Below the pieces are notes generated by a model that worked only from the letters and a program-made list of their open reading frames with translations, did not search any database and was not told where the DNA came from. A stretch of 64,000 bases of DNA. Source: an uncultured Anaerovibrio sp. Lineage in GTDB: Bacteria > Bacillota > Negativicutes > Selenomonadales > Selenomonadaceae. Where the stretch lies: assembly GCA_934203205.1 (NCBI GenBank), contig CAKPYV010000007.1:4287-68286 (forward strand), read 5' to 3'. This document shows positions 44,639 through 54,883 of the stretch, in pieces (position 1 is the stretch's first letter; each line of letters opens with the position of its first letter). The position numbers were made by a program, and so were the translations under genes.

Positions 44639-45895
44639 TTGGTTTCAGCCCTCTCAAACATCGTTAAGATTCCGGAGCTGAGGACCAAGATTATCTTTAC
44701 TCTGGTTATGTTCGCTGTATTCAGAATGGGTACTCATATACCTGTTCCAGGCGTTGATCCATCAGCTATTGAAAGGCTGTTTAACAGCGGAACTCTTTTC
44801 GGTTTGTTGGATTTGTTCTCTGGTGGTGCTCTTAGCAAGTTTTCCATATTTGCCATGAGTATTACCCCATATATTAACGCATCCATCATTATCCAGCTGT
44901 TGAATGTAGTAATACCTACACTGGAGCAATGGTCAAAGGAAGGCGAAGAGGGGCACAAGAAAACCACCAAGGTCACACGCTACTTCACTGTAGCATTGGC
45001 ATTCCTCCAGGCAATGGGTATGTCCATCGGTCTGAAGGAGGCTGTTCTAAATCCTGGTCCGGCATCAACATTGATTATTGCAATTACCTTGACTGCCGGT
45101 ACGGTATTCCTCATGTGGGTCGGTGAGCAGATTACTGCTAACGGCGTGGGGAATGGTATTTCACTAATTATTTTTGCAGGTATTGTGGCAGCTCTGCCAT
45201 CTAATATTGGCAAGATTTATCATTATTTGCAGGCAGGAACCATTTCCTATATAAATGTGTTCTTCTTTGCAGCAATTGCGGTGGCTATGATTGTCTTTGT
45301 TATAGCAATTCATACCGCCTATCGTAGGATTCCAATTTCCTACGCCAAAAGGGTTGTCGGCAATAAACAGTATGGCGGACAATCCAGCTTTATCCCGCTG
45401 AAGGTAAACCACGCGGGAGTAATTCCAATAATCTTTGCGTCATCCGTGCTGATGTTTCCAGTAACTATTGCCCAGTTTATTGATATCCCCTGGGTAAAAG
45501 ATTTTGCCGGGTATTTTGCGTGGGGTACACCGCTACATTCAACAGTGTACGCATTGCTGATTATCTTCTTCACGTATTTTTACACCGCGGTTACTGTAAA
45601 GATATCGGATATGGCAGAGAATCTGAAAAAATACGGTGGCTTCATCCCGGGTATTCGTCCGGGAGAGCCCACTGCAGAATATTTAGATCATGTCATGACT
45701 CGTATTACCCTTGCAGGAGCATTCTTCCTTGCGTTCATAGCTATTCTGCCAACCATGATAGCTAGCGCCACCCATTTGGAGGGCGTTAACTTCGGCGGAA
45801 CAGCACTGCTGATTGTTGTAGGCGTAGGCCTGGATACTATGAAGCAGATTGAATCCATGGTAGTGATGCGACATTACGAAGGATTCATGAAGTAA
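44639..45895 (+). CDS. secY: Protein translocase channel subunit SecY
   Basis: The 418-residue, ten-helix channel of the Sec translocon. [20 protein letters not shown] at the start, the plug region after [12 protein letters not shown] and the cytoplasmic loop [17 protein letters not shown] are typical. It starts at TTG 44639, with GGGGTGAT overlapping the end of rplO. The chromosome's many exported proteins, including the nine-gene operon, would pass through it. Confidence 0.96.
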   Translation: MVSALSNIVKIPELRTKIIFTLVMFAVFRMGTHIPVPGVDPSAIERLFNSGTLFGLLDLFSGGALSKFSIFAMSITPYINASIIIQLLNVVIPTLEQWSKEGEEGHKKTTKVTRYFTVALAFLQAMGMSIGLKEAVLNPGPASTLIIAITLTAGTVFLMWVGEQITANGVGNGISLIIFAGIVAALPSNIGKIYHYLQAGTISYINVFFFAAIAVAMIVFVIAIHTAYRRIPISYAKRVVGNKQYGGQSSFIPLKVNHAGVIPIIFASSVLMFPVTIAQFIDIPWVKDFAGYFAWGTPLHSTVYALLIIFFTYFYTAVTVKISDMAENLKKYGGFIPGIRPGEPTAEYLDHVMTRITLAGAFFLAFIAILPTMIASATHLEGVNFGGTALLIVVGVGLDTMKQIESMVVMRHYEGFMK

Positions 45896-45905
45896 GGAGG
45901 AAAAA

Positions 45906-46547
45906 ATGCATATTCTTTTGATGGGGCCTCCTGGTGCTGGTAAAGGCACCCAGGCAGCTAATATCGTTAAGAAGTTCAATATCCCGCATATTTCCACTGG
46001 CGACATGTTCCGTGCCGCTATCAAGGAAGGAACCGAGCTGGGAAAAAAGGCCAAGGCATGTATTGATGCCGGTAACCTGGTTCCAGATGAGATTACTGTA
46101 GGTATCGTCAAGGAGCGTTTGGCTCAGGACGATTGCAAGAAGGGTTTTATTCTGGATGGCTTTCCTCGTACTGTTGAGCAGGCAGATGCCCTCAGCAAGA
46201 TTCTTGTTGAGCTGGGCTTGAGCCTGCAGAGTGTTATCAACATCACTGTTCCATCTTCTGATCTGGTGGAGAGAGCAGTTGGTCGTAGAATCTGCCGCAG
46301 CTGCGGTGCTACTTATCACATCAAGTTCAGCCCATCCAAGGTTGAAGGCAAGTGTGATGCCTGTGGTGGCGAGCTTTATCAGCGTGCAGATGACACCGAG
46401 GAAACTATGAAGAATCGGTTGTCAGTATACGAGGCACAGACAAAGCCATTAATCGAGTATTACCAGAAGGCTGGTCTTTATGTAGAGATTGATGGTCGTC
46501 AGGCAATCGACAAGGTTTTTGCAGACGTTGTTGAAACCCTGAAGTAA
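45906..46547 (+). CDS. adk: Adenylate kinase
   Basis: A 213-residue enzyme interconverting ATP plus AMP and two ADP. The P-loop [11 protein letters not shown] (7-17), the DGFPRT motif, and a zinc-type LID with four cysteines (CRSCGATYH and CDACGG) are present, as in Gram-positive relatives. It lies between secY and infA; the map gene usual in this place is absent. Confidence 0.97.
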   Translation: MHILLMGPPGAGKGTQAANIVKKFNIPHISTGDMFRAAIKEGTELGKKAKACIDAGNLVPDEITVGIVKERLAQDDCKKGFILDGFPRTVEQADALSKILVELGLSLQSVINITVPSSDLVERAVGRRICRSCGATYHIKFSPSKVEGKCDACGGELYQRADDTEETMKNRLSVYEAQTKPLIEYYQKAGLYVEIDGRQAIDKVFADVVETLK

Positions 46548-46559
46548 AAAGGAGTCATT

Positions 46560-46778
46560 ATGTCTAAGCAAGATGTAATTGAAGTTGAAGGTAAGGTTCT
46601 GGAGGCATTGCCAAATGCAATGTTCCAGGTAGAGTTGGAGAACGGTCACGTTGTTTTGGCCCATGTTTCCGGCAAGATTCGCATGAATTTCATCCGCATC
46701 CTGCCAGGTGACAAGGTAACCATTGAGCTTACACCATATGATCTGACTCGTGGCCGTATCACCTATCGTTTTAAATAG
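46560..46778 (+). CDS. infA: Translation initiation factor IF-1
   Basis: A 72-residue OB-fold protein ([20 protein letters not shown]) that binds the ribosomal A site during initiation. The length and [20 protein letters not shown] motif are standard. AAAGGAG lies just before the ATG. Confidence 0.97.
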   Translation: MSKQDVIEVEGKVLEALPNAMFQVELENGHVVLAHVSGKIRMNFIRILPGDKVTIELTPYDLTRGRITYRFK

Positions 46779-46821
46779 TCAAAACAAGGCTTTTGGCAGT
46801 ATATGAAAGGGGCATAACGCA

Positions 46822-46935
46822 ATGAAAGTTAAACCGTCGGTTAAACCTATTTGTGAAAAGTGCAAGGTTATTAAGCGTAAGGGTCGCGTAATGGTTATTT
46901 GCGAAAACCCAAAACATAAGCAGAGACAGGGATAA
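46822..46935 (+). CDS. rpmJ: 50S ribosomal protein L36
   Basis: A 37-residue protein too short for most ORF filters: [20 protein letters not shown] and, further on, [15 protein letters not shown]. It carries the C-x2-C...C-x4-H zinc ribbon (Cys11, Cys14, Cys27, His32), so it is the zinc-containing form. It lies between infA and rpsM as usual, with AAAGGGG upstream. Confidence 0.96.
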   Translation: MKVKPSVKPICEKCKVIKRKGRVMVICENPKHKQRQG

Positions 46936-46958
46936 TTTTAGAAGGAGGTGCTTGATGT

Positions 46959-47327
46959 ATGGCACGTATTGCCGGTGTAGATTTGCCACGTGATAAGAGA
47001 ATTGAGATTGCATTAACATATATCTATGGTATTGGTCTGACCACTTCCCAGAGATTGCTGAAGGAGACTGGTATCAATCCTGATACCCGCGCTCGTGATC
47101 TGACTGAGGACGAGGTTGTAAAGCTTCGTGATATCATTGACAAGCAGGTTATCGTAGAGGGTGACTTGCGTCGTGAGCAGTCCCTGAATATAAAGCGACT
47201 CGTTGAGATCGGCTGCTATCGCGGTCGCCGTCATCGTATGGGTCTGCCAGTTCGTGGACAGAATACTAAGAATAACGCTCGTACTCGCAAAGGTCCTAAA
47301 AAGGCTGTTGCTGGTAAGAAGAAATAA
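46959..47327 (+). CDS. rpsM: 30S ribosomal protein S13
   Basis: A 122-residue head protein of the small subunit, [20 protein letters not shown], with the C-terminal basic tail ([15 protein letters not shown]) that contacts tRNA. GAAGGAGGTG lies upstream. Confidence 0.97.
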   Translation: MARIAGVDLPRDKRIEIALTYIYGIGLTTSQRLLKETGINPDTRARDLTEDEVVKLRDIIDKQVIVEGDLRREQSLNIKRLVEIGCYRGRRHRMGLPVRGQNTKNNARTRKGPKKAVAGKKK

Positions 47328-47341
47328 GGGAGGGCTAAAGA

Positions 47342-47734
47342 GTGGCAGTTAAGAAGTCTGTTCGTCCTAAGAAGAAGGACCGCAAAAATATTGAATTTGG
47401 TGTTGCTCATATCAGCTCCACCTTTAATAACACTATCGTTACTTTGACTGATAAGAACGGTAATGCACTTTCCTGGGCAAGCGCAGGCGGACTTGGTTTC
47501 CGTGGCTCCAGAAAGAGCACTCCATTCGCAGCACAGATGGCAGCAGAGGTTGCTGCAAAGGCTGCTATGGAGCATGGCTTGAAGCAGGTTGATGTTTACG
47601 TTAAGGGTCCTGGTGCTGGCCGTGAGGCAGCTATCCGTTCCCTGCAGGCTACCGGCCTTGAGGTTAGCATGATTAAGGATGTTACCCCAATTCCACATAA
47701 TGGATGCCGTCCGCCAAAGCGTAGAAGAGTTTAA
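47342..47734 (+). CDS. rpsK: 30S ribosomal protein S11
   Basis: A 130-residue platform protein with [20 protein letters not shown] and the conserved end [13 protein letters not shown]. It starts at GTG 47342 with GGGAGG upstream and lies 14 bases after rpsM. Confidence 0.97.
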   Translation: MAVKKSVRPKKKDRKNIEFGVAHISSTFNNTIVTLTDKNGNALSWASAGGLGFRGSRKSTPFAAQMAAEVAAKAAMEHGLKQVDVYVKGPGAGREAAIRSLQATGLEVSMIKDVTPIPHNGCRPPKRRRV

Positions 47735-47751
47735 TGGGAGGTGCAGAATAA

Positions 47752-48345
47752 ATGGCAATTGATAGAGTACCAGCACTGAAGAGATGCCGTTCTCTCGGTA
47801 TTGAGCCAGGCGTTGTAGGCCTCGGCAAGAGTTCCAAGCGTCAGCCTCGCCGCACCCGTGGTAAGGTTAGCGAGTATGGCATGCAGTTGAAGGAAAAGCA
47901 GAAGGCAAAGTTCATCTATGGTGTACTTGAGAAGCAGTTCCGCGCTTACTATGCAAAAGCAAAGAAGATGCCAGGTATCGCCGGTGATAACTTGATTAGC
48001 CTTTTGGAGAGAAGACTGGACAATGTAGTATTCCGTCTGGGCCTTGCTTCCACCCGTAAGCAGGCACGTCAGGTTGTTCGTCATGGTCATATTACTGTAA
48101 ATGGCAAGCGTTGTGACATTCCATCTGCACTTGTTAATGAAAATGATGTTGTTGCAGTAGCTGAGAAGAGCCGTTCCAACGAGTTCTTCAAGGCACAGGC
48201 TGAGTCCAACAATGCACTCAGCACTCCTGCTTGGATTACTGTTGGCGCTGATAACTTCAGCGGCACTGTAAATCGTTTCCCTGCCAGCGAGGATTTCGAT
48301 ATCCCTGTTGACAGCCAGGCAATCGTTGAGTTGTACTCCAAATAA
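47752..48345 (+). CDS. rpsD: 30S ribosomal protein S4
   Basis: A 197-residue primary assembly protein with an S4 RNA-binding domain (LERRLDNVVFRLGLASTRKQ, about 85-105). The N-terminus lacks the four-cysteine zinc motif of classic S4, so it is the zinc-free type. GGGAGGTG precedes the ATG. Confidence 0.96.
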   Translation: MAIDRVPALKRCRSLGIEPGVVGLGKSSKRQPRRTRGKVSEYGMQLKEKQKAKFIYGVLEKQFRAYYAKAKKMPGIAGDNLISLLERRLDNVVFRLGLASTRKQARQVVRHGHITVNGKRCDIPSALVNENDVVAVAEKSRSNEFFKAQAESNNALSTPAWITVGADNFSGTVNRFPASEDFDIPVDSQAIVELYSK

Positions 48346-48422
48346 TAATTTCTGTGTATTTTTTGCATTTGTTATCGGATATGTACAGAGATGCATTGAA
48401 TTATTGAGGAGGGCAATTCCAC

Positions 48423-49436
48423 ATGATCGAAATCGCAACACCAAAGATTGAGATACAGGAAAATAATGAGGATCTTTGCTATGGTAAGTTTGTCTGCGAG
48501 CCTATGACTCGTGGCTACGGTATTACCATTGGAAACAGTATGCGCCGCATACTGTTGTCCTCTATTCAAGGTGCAGCTATTACCTCTGTCAAGATTGACG
48601 GAGTGCTGCATGAGTTCTCCACAGTTCCTGGAGTTCGGGATGATGTAACTAACATCATCCTGCACTTGAAGGAACTTTGCCTCAAAATGCATTGCGATGA
48701 ATCCAAGGTCATCCGGATTGACGTGCAGGGTGAGAAAGAGGTAACAGCAGCAGATATTATTCATGATGCTGATATCGAGATTCTCAATCCTGACTTGCAT
48801 ATTGCAACCGTCAATGAGGCAGGTTCCTTGAAGATAGATATGATTGTTGAGCATGGCCTGGGCTATGTTACAGCAGAGAAAAAGAAGAGTCCTGATGATG
48901 CCATCGGTACTATTCTTGTAGATTCTATCTTCTCACCGGTTCGTCGAGTAAATTACAAGGTTGAAGACATTCGTGTTGGTGATGCCACTGATTACGATAA
49001 GCTTACTTTGGAGGTTTGGACCGATGGTTCCATTCAGCCAGAAGAAGCTGTCAGCAAGGCAGCAGCCATCCTGATTGGCCGTCTGAAGCTTTTCCAGAAT
49101 CTGACCGTTGCTCCAGAGGTGGAGTTTGTGCCAGAGGAAGAGGTAGAGGCAAGCAGTGAAACTGTTGTCAGCAATCCAGAGTTGGATTCCATTCTGGCAA
49201 CCAGAGTGGAGGATATGGATTTGACTGTCCGTTCCTTTAATTGCTTGATGCGGGCAGATATAAAGACTGTTGGTGACCTGGTAAACAAGACTGAGGAGGA
49301 GATTATGAAGGTTCGTAATCTTGGCCGCAAGTCTTTGGATGAGGTTAAGGACAAGCTGAAGTCTATGGGTTTATCCTTAAAGGAAAGTGATCCTTCAGCA
49401 ATGGGAGGATTCCCTGGAGACGATTCGGAAGCTTGA
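48423..49436 (+). CDS. rpoA: DNA-directed RNA polymerase subunit alpha
   Basis: A 337-residue subunit. The N-terminal domain (about 1-230) has GYGITIGNSMRRILLSSIQG for assembly with beta and beta'. The C-terminal helix-hairpin-helix domain (about 255-320) has RSFNCLMRADIKTVGDL and RNLGRKSLDEVKDKL for activator and UP-element contact. GAGGAGG lies upstream. It completes the core polymerase set in this window. Confidence 0.97.
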   Translation: MIEIATPKIEIQENNEDLCYGKFVCEPMTRGYGITIGNSMRRILLSSIQGAAITSVKIDGVLHEFSTVPGVRDDVTNIILHLKELCLKMHCDESKVIRIDVQGEKEVTAADIIHDADIEILNPDLHIATVNEAGSLKIDMIVEHGLGYVTAEKKKSPDDAIGTILVDSIFSPVRRVNYKVEDIRVGDATDYDKLTLEVWTDGSIQPEEAVSKAAAILIGRLKLFQNLTVAPEVEFVPEEEVEASSETVVSNPELDSILATRVEDMDLTVRSFNCLMRADIKTVGDLVNKTEEEIMKVRNLGRKSLDEVKDKLKSMGLSLKESDPSAMGGFPGDDSEA

Positions 49437-49474
49437 TTGAACATTATTTTTGATACAAGGAAAGAGGGAAATAA

Positions 49475-49822
49475 ATGGCTTATAGAAAGTTAGGTCGTAA
49501 TTCTAGTGCCCGTAAGGCACTGTTTAAGAGCATTCTGACTTCCTTCTTCAAGCACGAGCGCATTGAGACTACCGAGGCTAAGGCTAAGGAAATCAGCGGT
49601 CTTGCAGATCAGCTGATCACCCTGGCAAAGCGCGGTGATTTGTCTGCACGCCGTCAGGCTATTGCTCAGCTTGCTGATGAGGATGTTGTTAGAAAGCTGT
49701 TCACTGATATTGTTAACTACGACTCTGTAAAGAACCGTCAAGGCGGTTACACCCGTACCCTGAAGCTGGGCGTTCGCCGCGGCGACGCAGCTCCTATGGT
49801 TATTCTTGAGTTGGTAAAATAA
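49475..49822 (+). CDS. rplQ: 50S ribosomal protein L17
   Basis: A 115-residue protein, [20 protein letters not shown], of the short bacterial L17 form near the exit tunnel. It is the last gene of the alpha operon and is followed by a strong terminator. Confidence 0.97.
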   Translation: MAYRKLGRNSSARKALFKSILTSFFKHERIETTEAKAKEISGLADQLITLAKRGDLSARRQAIAQLADEDVVRKLFTDIVNYDSVKNRQGGYTRTLKLGVRRGDAAPMVILELVK

Positions 49823-49840
49823 TCATCGGTATATTAAGAG

Positions 49841-49875
49841 GCTGTTGCTTCCGATTTGGAAGCAACAGCTTTTTT
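49841..49875 (+). terminator. Terminator of the ribosomal cluster
   Basis: GCTGTTGCTTCC at 49841-49852 pairs perfectly with GGAAGCAACAGC at 49858-49869, followed by six T. Confidence 0.95.
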
Positions 49876-49979
49876 GTCATATAAATAAGAAATTAATGTG
49901 GAAATGATGTCATATTGCAATGATTCAGGGTGATTAATATTTGAAGCAGGTTATTATATTTGGTGGTGTGGTGATAGAA

Positions 49980-51104
49980 ATGAACATTAGCTATATATGT
50001 ATGCAGCTAGTAGGTATCGTGCATGGGAATATTGTGCGCCTAGACAGGCAGAAGAATATTGTGTGCGCCTACGGGGATTTGTTTGCTGAGAATCTTTCCA
50101 TTTATGAGGATAGTTCATTAATGGCATTATTGGGTGACATGATGAAGGAAAACAAGGAAGTACCAGTGTTGATGTCACAGGCCAACAACACATTTTATGC
50201 AGTTATCCCATCTAACGAGGATTATTTTGTTCTAGGTCCTGTGCGTCCATATGATATTAATGAATTTGGCAGAATAATATTAATGCTTTTCCATATTGTC
50301 AGTGGGAAGGAAATAACACTAGCTGATTTATGGTATGCTAGTGGTATGGATGAGGAGGATGTGAGGACAATTGGCAGAGGGATAAGTAATGAAATTTTTC
50401 AACGGCAGGAAAGTGGTATTCCCCATAATCCTTATGAGCAGGAAGTGAGGGAAATGAGCAGCATAGAACAGGGAAATATTGCTATGCTGACAGCCAGTCT
50501 TAAGGAAAGTTATCCTGGCACTGAAGGAAGATTATCTGATGATGAATTACGTCAGGCAAAGAATATTGCTATTGTTGTCATAGCCCTAGCTTCGAGGGCT
50601 GCTATTCGTGGGGGAATGATGCCTGAAGAAGCTTTTGCCATGGTAGATAGTTATATTCAGAATGTAGAAAAAATGGATAATCAGATTAAAATAAAATCTT
50701 TTATGCGACAGGCGGAATATGAATTTACCAGAGCTGTGGCGGAGCTGTCAGATAGGAGAGTGCAAAATGACATTGTAGAGAAGGTAAAAAATTATATTTT
50801 TCAGCATCTCCACGATGAAATAGTTATTGGTGATATTGGCAGGATAATAGGCGTAAATACATCCTATCTTTCCTCATTATTTAAAAAGACGGAAGGTATT
50901 ACAATACAGCATTTTATACGCAGGGAAAAAATCAAGCTGGCTGAAAATATGCTGAGATATTCAGGATATTCTTTAGAGAAAGTGGCTAATTTTCTTGGAT
51001 TTTGTTCTCAAAGTCATTTTGGCAAGGCATTTAAGGAGGAAATTGGCACGACTCCTGCAAAATATCGTTGTAAATATGGAAGAAAAATCAATCCTGAGCA
51101 ATGA
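49980..51104 (+). CDS. AraC-family transcriptional regulator
   Basis: A 374-residue regulator. The N-terminal 270 residues form an unrecognised sensor part resembling those of lactose/beta-galactoside AraC regulators of gut Firmicutes. The C-terminal pair of helix-turn-helix motifs (about 270-370) includes IGRIIGVNTSYLSSLFKKTE, TIQHFIRREKIKLAENMLRY and VANFLGFCSQSHFGKAFKEE. ATG 49980 is used; GTG 49971 or TTG 49941 would extend it. It is upstream of the symporter and GH42 genes and probably activates them in response to the sugar. Confidence 0.85.
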   Translation: MNISYICMQLVGIVHGNIVRLDRQKNIVCAYGDLFAENLSIYEDSSLMALLGDMMKENKEVPVLMSQANNTFYAVIPSNEDYFVLGPVRPYDINEFGRIILMLFHIVSGKEITLADLWYASGMDEEDVRTIGRGISNEIFQRQESGIPHNPYEQEVREMSSIEQGNIAMLTASLKESYPGTEGRLSDDELRQAKNIAIVVIALASRAAIRGGMMPEEAFAMVDSYIQNVEKMDNQIKIKSFMRQAEYEFTRAVAELSDRRVQNDIVEKVKNYIFQHLHDEIVIGDIGRIIGVNTSYLSSLFKKTEGITIQHFIRREKIKLAENMLRYSGYSLEKVANFLGFCSQSHFGKAFKEEIGTTPAKYRCKYGRKINPEQ

Positions 51105-51285
51105 TGTAGATGAATATACAGTTTATAAATTAAATTTCAACCAATAACAAACAAAAAATATGATAATTATATAAAATACATGATATATAATAGGAAATAC
51201 AATATGTTATGATATAAACACGATGAATCATATGTCACTAACAGGGGATTTTATAGTGACTGAGGAAAGAAAGAGGGGTTATATC

Positions 51286-52662
51286 ATGAATTGGCTCAAA
51301 AGATTTACAAATGAGCATGCTACGGAGAAGGTCACATTTGGAGAAAGACTAGCCTTTGGCTTTGGTGATTTCTCTAGTAACATTATGTATTCTGCTATGG
51401 CAGCATTTTTGATGTTCTATTATACGGACTATATTGGTGTATCTGCGGCTGCAGTAGGTATGATAATGCTTGCATCACGGATTTTTGATGGTGCCAGTGA
51501 TTTAATCATGGGGATTCTTATAGACAAGACTAGTTCTGATTTTGGTAAGGCTAGAATATGGATATTGCGAATGGTGATTCCTTATGCCATTGGTACGGTG
51601 CTGTTATTTTCTGTACCAACAGATTGGAGTGAAACAGCGAAGCTGGTATACATTTTTTTCAGCTATAATCTGGCATTTACTGTTTTATTTACAGCCATAA
51701 ATTTACCATATGCTACTTTGACAGCATTGATGACTCAGGATCAATACGAACGTTCAGTATTGTGTATATTCCGTATGATTTTGGCAACCAGTGGTACCTT
51801 ATTCATAAAAATGTGTACCTTGCCAGTGGTAAACTTCTTCGGTAATGATGCCCGGGCATGGACATATACATTTATAGTATTTGGTATTCTGGAAATAATT
51901 ACCTTTATGATAACATTTTTATTTACTCGGGAGAGAATTATAACTGATGTAGCGAAGCAAATGGCAGTTCCGGTAAGTAAGGGATTTCGTGCTCTGCTGA
52001 AAAATAAATATTGGATGTTGGCTACTCTGAATCTTTTATTGATATTTATTGCTCAGGGAATTAATGGTTCCGCTGAAGTATATTATACCAAGACAATTCT
52101 TGGCGATAGTAATCTTATTAGTACCTTTGCCTTGGCCTTCCAAGTGACTCAGATTGTTTGCATGTTCCTGATAGCTCCATTTGTCAAAAAATTTGGCAAG
52201 CGCAATGTTCTTGCTGCTGGAGCGGTGATCATGATTGGTGGTTACGGATTAATGGGGGTAGCTGAGAGCAGTTTGCCTATATTAATTGCAGGCTGTATGC
52301 TTCGTGGTATAGGCAATGCAGGTATAGCTGCCTGTATGTTTGCCATGGTTGTTGATACCATAGAATATGGGGAATGGAAAACAGGACTGCGTACTGAGGG
52401 ATTGATTAACTCTGCAGCCAGTTTTGGACAAAAAATTGGCAATGGCTTAAGCTCCGTAATATTTGGTGCTATTCTGGCTATTGGTGGTTATTCTGGAACT
52501 GCGGCAGTACAGTCTGAAAGCGCGTTGACAGCTATCAAGGCAGGGTATATTTATGTACCTATTCTTTTAACTGTTATTCAGATTTTAGTATTGAAGTTCT
52601 ATAATCTCGATAAAGAATATGCTGGAATTTTGGCGGATCTGCAAAGTCGAAATAGCAGGTAG
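51286..52662 (+). CDS. Glycoside-pentoside-hexuronide (GPH) family sugar:cation symporter
   Basis: A 458-residue, twelve-helix transporter of the MelB/LacS group without the C-terminal EIIA domain of LacS. FGFGDFSSNIMYSAMAAF is like the MelB N-terminus, and DGASDLIMGILIDKTSSDFG carries the cation-site Asp region. VVDTIEYGEWKTGLRTEG is the conserved loop before helix XI. The ATG at 51286 follows AAGAGGGG. It probably imports the beta-galactoside cleaved by the next gene, 15 bases on. Confidence 0.88.
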   Translation: MNWLKRFTNEHATEKVTFGERLAFGFGDFSSNIMYSAMAAFLMFYYTDYIGVSAAAVGMIMLASRIFDGASDLIMGILIDKTSSDFGKARIWILRMVIPYAIGTVLLFSVPTDWSETAKLVYIFFSYNLAFTVLFTAINLPYATLTALMTQDQYERSVLCIFRMILATSGTLFIKMCTLPVVNFFGNDARAWTYTFIVFGILEIITFMITFLFTRERIITDVAKQMAVPVSKGFRALLKNKYWMLATLNLLLIFIAQGINGSAEVYYTKTILGDSNLISTFALAFQVTQIVCMFLIAPFVKKFGKRNVLAAGAVIMIGGYGLMGVAESSLPILIAGCMLRGIGNAGIAACMFAMVVDTIEYGEWKTGLRTEGLINSAASFGQKIGNGLSSVIFGAILAIGGYSGTAAVQSESALTAIKAGYIYVPILLTVIQILVLKFYNLDKEYAGILADLQSRNSR

Positions 52663-52677
52663 TGAAGGGGAAAAAAT

Positions 52678-54696
52678 ATGAATAAGATTATATATGGTGC
52701 AGCATACTACGATGAATATATGCCAGTAGACAGATTGGACAAGGATATTGAGATGATGAAGGAGGCGGGCATTAATACTGTTCGCATAGCAGAATCCACT
52801 TGGAGTACCTGTGAGCCGCAGCCTGGCAAATTTGATTTTTCCCATGTTATCAAAGTGATAGATGCTATGGAAAAGGCAGAGATAAATATAATTATTGGTA
52901 CGCCTACCTATGCAGTTCCTGGGTGGCTGGTGAAGCTGTGTCCAGATGTATTGGCAACAACTAAATCAGGCCGTGGAATATATGGGCCACGTCAGATTAT
53001 GGATATTACCAATGAAACATATTTATTCTATGCTGAACGGGTTATTCGAGAGCTGATGCAGGTTACAGCACATCGCAAGGGTGTTATTGGATTTCAGATT
53101 GATAATGAAACGAAATACTATGGCACGGCCGGAAATAATGTCCAGTTTAAATTTATAAAATATTTGCGGCATAAATTTCACGATGATTTGGAAGCTATGA
53201 ATAGGGAATTTGGCTTGGACTACTGGAGCAATCGTATTGATGCTTGGGAAGATTTTCCAGATGTGCGAGGTACTATTAATGGTAGTCTAGGAGCCGAATT
53301 TGAGAAATTTCAGCGTATGCTTGTAGATGAATTTTTGACATGGCAAGCATCCATTGTGGCAGAATACAAAAGGTCGGATCAGTTTATTACCCATAATTTT
53401 GATTTTGAGTGGCGTGGATATTCCTTTGGTATTCAACCAATGGTGAATCATTTGAAGGCAGCTCAATCCATTACTATGGCAGGTGTAGATATTTACCACC
53501 CAACACAGGATGATTTAACCGGTGCAGAGATTGCCTTTGGCGGTGATGTTATGCGTAGTGTTAAAAATAATAATTATTTGGTTATGGAAACACAGGCTCA
53601 AGGATTTCCATGTTGGACACCATATAAAGGGCAGTTGCGCCAATGTGCATATAGTCATTTGGCCTCTGGAGCAGATGCTGTTATGTACTGGCATTGGCAT
53701 TCTATTCACAATTCCTTTGAAACCTATTGGAAAGGATTGTTGAGTCATGATTTTGAAAAAAATCCTGCTTATGATGAAGCTTGTATTGTAGGCAATGAAC
53801 TGAAAAAGATAGGTTCTCAGCTGATTCATTTGAAAAAAAACAATAAAGCAGCTATATTGGTTAGCAACGAAGCATTGACAGCTTTGGATTGGTTTACCGT
53901 AGATGGGACAGCTGAGGGGCCAGGAAAAATTCGTTACAATGATATTGTACGCTGGCTTTATGATGTATTGTATAAAATGAATGTAGAATGTGACATTATA
54001 TGGCCAGAGACTGAGGATTTATCACAATACAAAGTAATATTTGCTCCTGCTATTTATGCTGTTCCCGAAATGACAATAAGCAGATTAAAAAAATTTGCAG
54101 CCCAGGGAGGAATTTTGGCAGCTACATTTAAATCATTTTTTGCTAATGAAAATGTTAAGGTATTCATAGATAGACAGCCACATGGCATGGATGATGTCTT
54201 TGGCATCAGCTACAATCAGTTTACCTTCCCTAAAAATGTAGCTTTACAAGGGGAATTGTACAAGGAGGAAGGTATCAAGCGCGGTGAGGCAAAGGCATTT
54301 ATGGAATTGCTTAAAACAACCAGCGGTCAAGTCTTAGCAAATTACGATCATGAAATGTGGAGGGAATACGGCGCAATTACTTTGAATGAATACGGTAAAG
54401 GATATGGTGTATATATCGGATGTATGACCGATGAAAAAACGCTATCCGCTGTTATTCGCAGGATATTATCTCTAGGTGGCTTGAGGTGTCAGCCATATAA
54501 TTTTCCTGTAATCATCAGGGAGGGAATTAATTCTCATGGTAAAAATATCCGCTATATCTTTAATTATTCAAATCAAGAGCAGAAAATATGCTATGAATTT
54601 TCCCATGGCTATAACATTATATGTGGCAGCAGCGTAGAAAAAGGACAGGAAATTCTTTTACCACCATGGAGTGTAAATATCTACACAGATAAATAA
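52678..54696 (+). CDS. Beta-galactosidase, glycoside hydrolase family 42
   Basis: A 672-residue cytoplasmic (no signal peptide) GH42 enzyme. The TIM barrel starts YGAAYYDEYMPVDRLDKDIE. The acid/base is Glu144 in FQIDNETKYYG and the nucleophile is Glu304 in VMETQAQGF. The trimerisation and C-terminal domains follow from about residue 390. It hydrolyses beta-galactosides brought in by the symporter. The cysteine zinc cluster of some GH42 enzymes is not seen. Confidence 0.9.
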   Translation: MNKIIYGAAYYDEYMPVDRLDKDIEMMKEAGINTVRIAESTWSTCEPQPGKFDFSHVIKVIDAMEKAEINIIIGTPTYAVPGWLVKLCPDVLATTKSGRGIYGPRQIMDITNETYLFYAERVIRELMQVTAHRKGVIGFQIDNETKYYGTAGNNVQFKFIKYLRHKFHDDLEAMNREFGLDYWSNRIDAWEDFPDVRGTINGSLGAEFEKFQRMLVDEFLTWQASIVAEYKRSDQFITHNFDFEWRGYSFGIQPMVNHLKAAQSITMAGVDIYHPTQDDLTGAEIAFGGDVMRSVKNNNYLVMETQAQGFPCWTPYKGQLRQCAYSHLASGADAVMYWHWHSIHNSFETYWKGLLSHDFEKNPAYDEACIVGNELKKIGSQLIHLKKNNKAAILVSNEALTALDWFTVDGTAEGPGKIRYNDIVRWLYDVLYKMNVECDIIWPETEDLSQYKVIFAPAIYAVPEMTISRLKKFAAQGGILAATFKSFFANENVKVFIDRQPHGMDDVFGISYNQFTFPKNVALQGELYKEEGIKRGEAKAFMELLKTTSGQVLANYDHEMWREYGAITLNEYGKGYGVYIGCMTDEKTLSAVIRRILSLGGLRCQPYNFPVIIREGINSHGKNIRYIFNYSNQEQKICYEFSHGYNIICGSSVEKGQEILLPPWSVNIYTDK

Positions 54697-54709
54697 TAAT
54701 CTATATGTT

Positions 54710-54741
54710 GCTGGTGTACAGGAATGTGCACCAGCTTTTTT
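54710..54741 (+). terminator. Terminator after the beta-galactosidase
   Basis: GCTGGTG at 54710-54716 pairs with CACCAGC at 54729-54735, with extra inner pairing, followed by six T. Confidence 0.88.
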
Positions 54742-54776
54742 GTGTCTAAAAAATGAATAATTAAAATAAAAATTCA

Positions 54777-54806
54777 TTGACAAATGATAATGAGAAATGT
54801 TATCAT
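54777..54806 (+). promoter_or_regulatory. Promoter of exbBD-tonB overlapped by a Fur-like site
   Basis: TTGACA at 54777-54782 and TATCAT at 54801-54806 have an 18-base spacer. TGATAATGAGAAATGTTATCA (54785-54805 in one run, TGATAA...TTATCA ends) covers the spacer and -10, so a bound Fur would block the polymerase. Confidence 0.65.
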
Positions 54807-54825
54807 ATACTTCGTTGAGTTTAAA

Positions 54826-54840
54826 TGATAATTGTTATCA
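54826..54840. promoter_or_regulatory. Fur box upstream of exbB
   Basis: TGATAATTGTTATCA is a near-palindromic Fur-type site 20 bases after the promoter and 44 bases before exbB. Two sites in tandem suggest tight iron repression. Confidence 0.7.
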
Positions 54841-54883
54841 ATAGAGTGAATTATATTCGTCTTTGGAAAGGTAGGTAGAGAAA

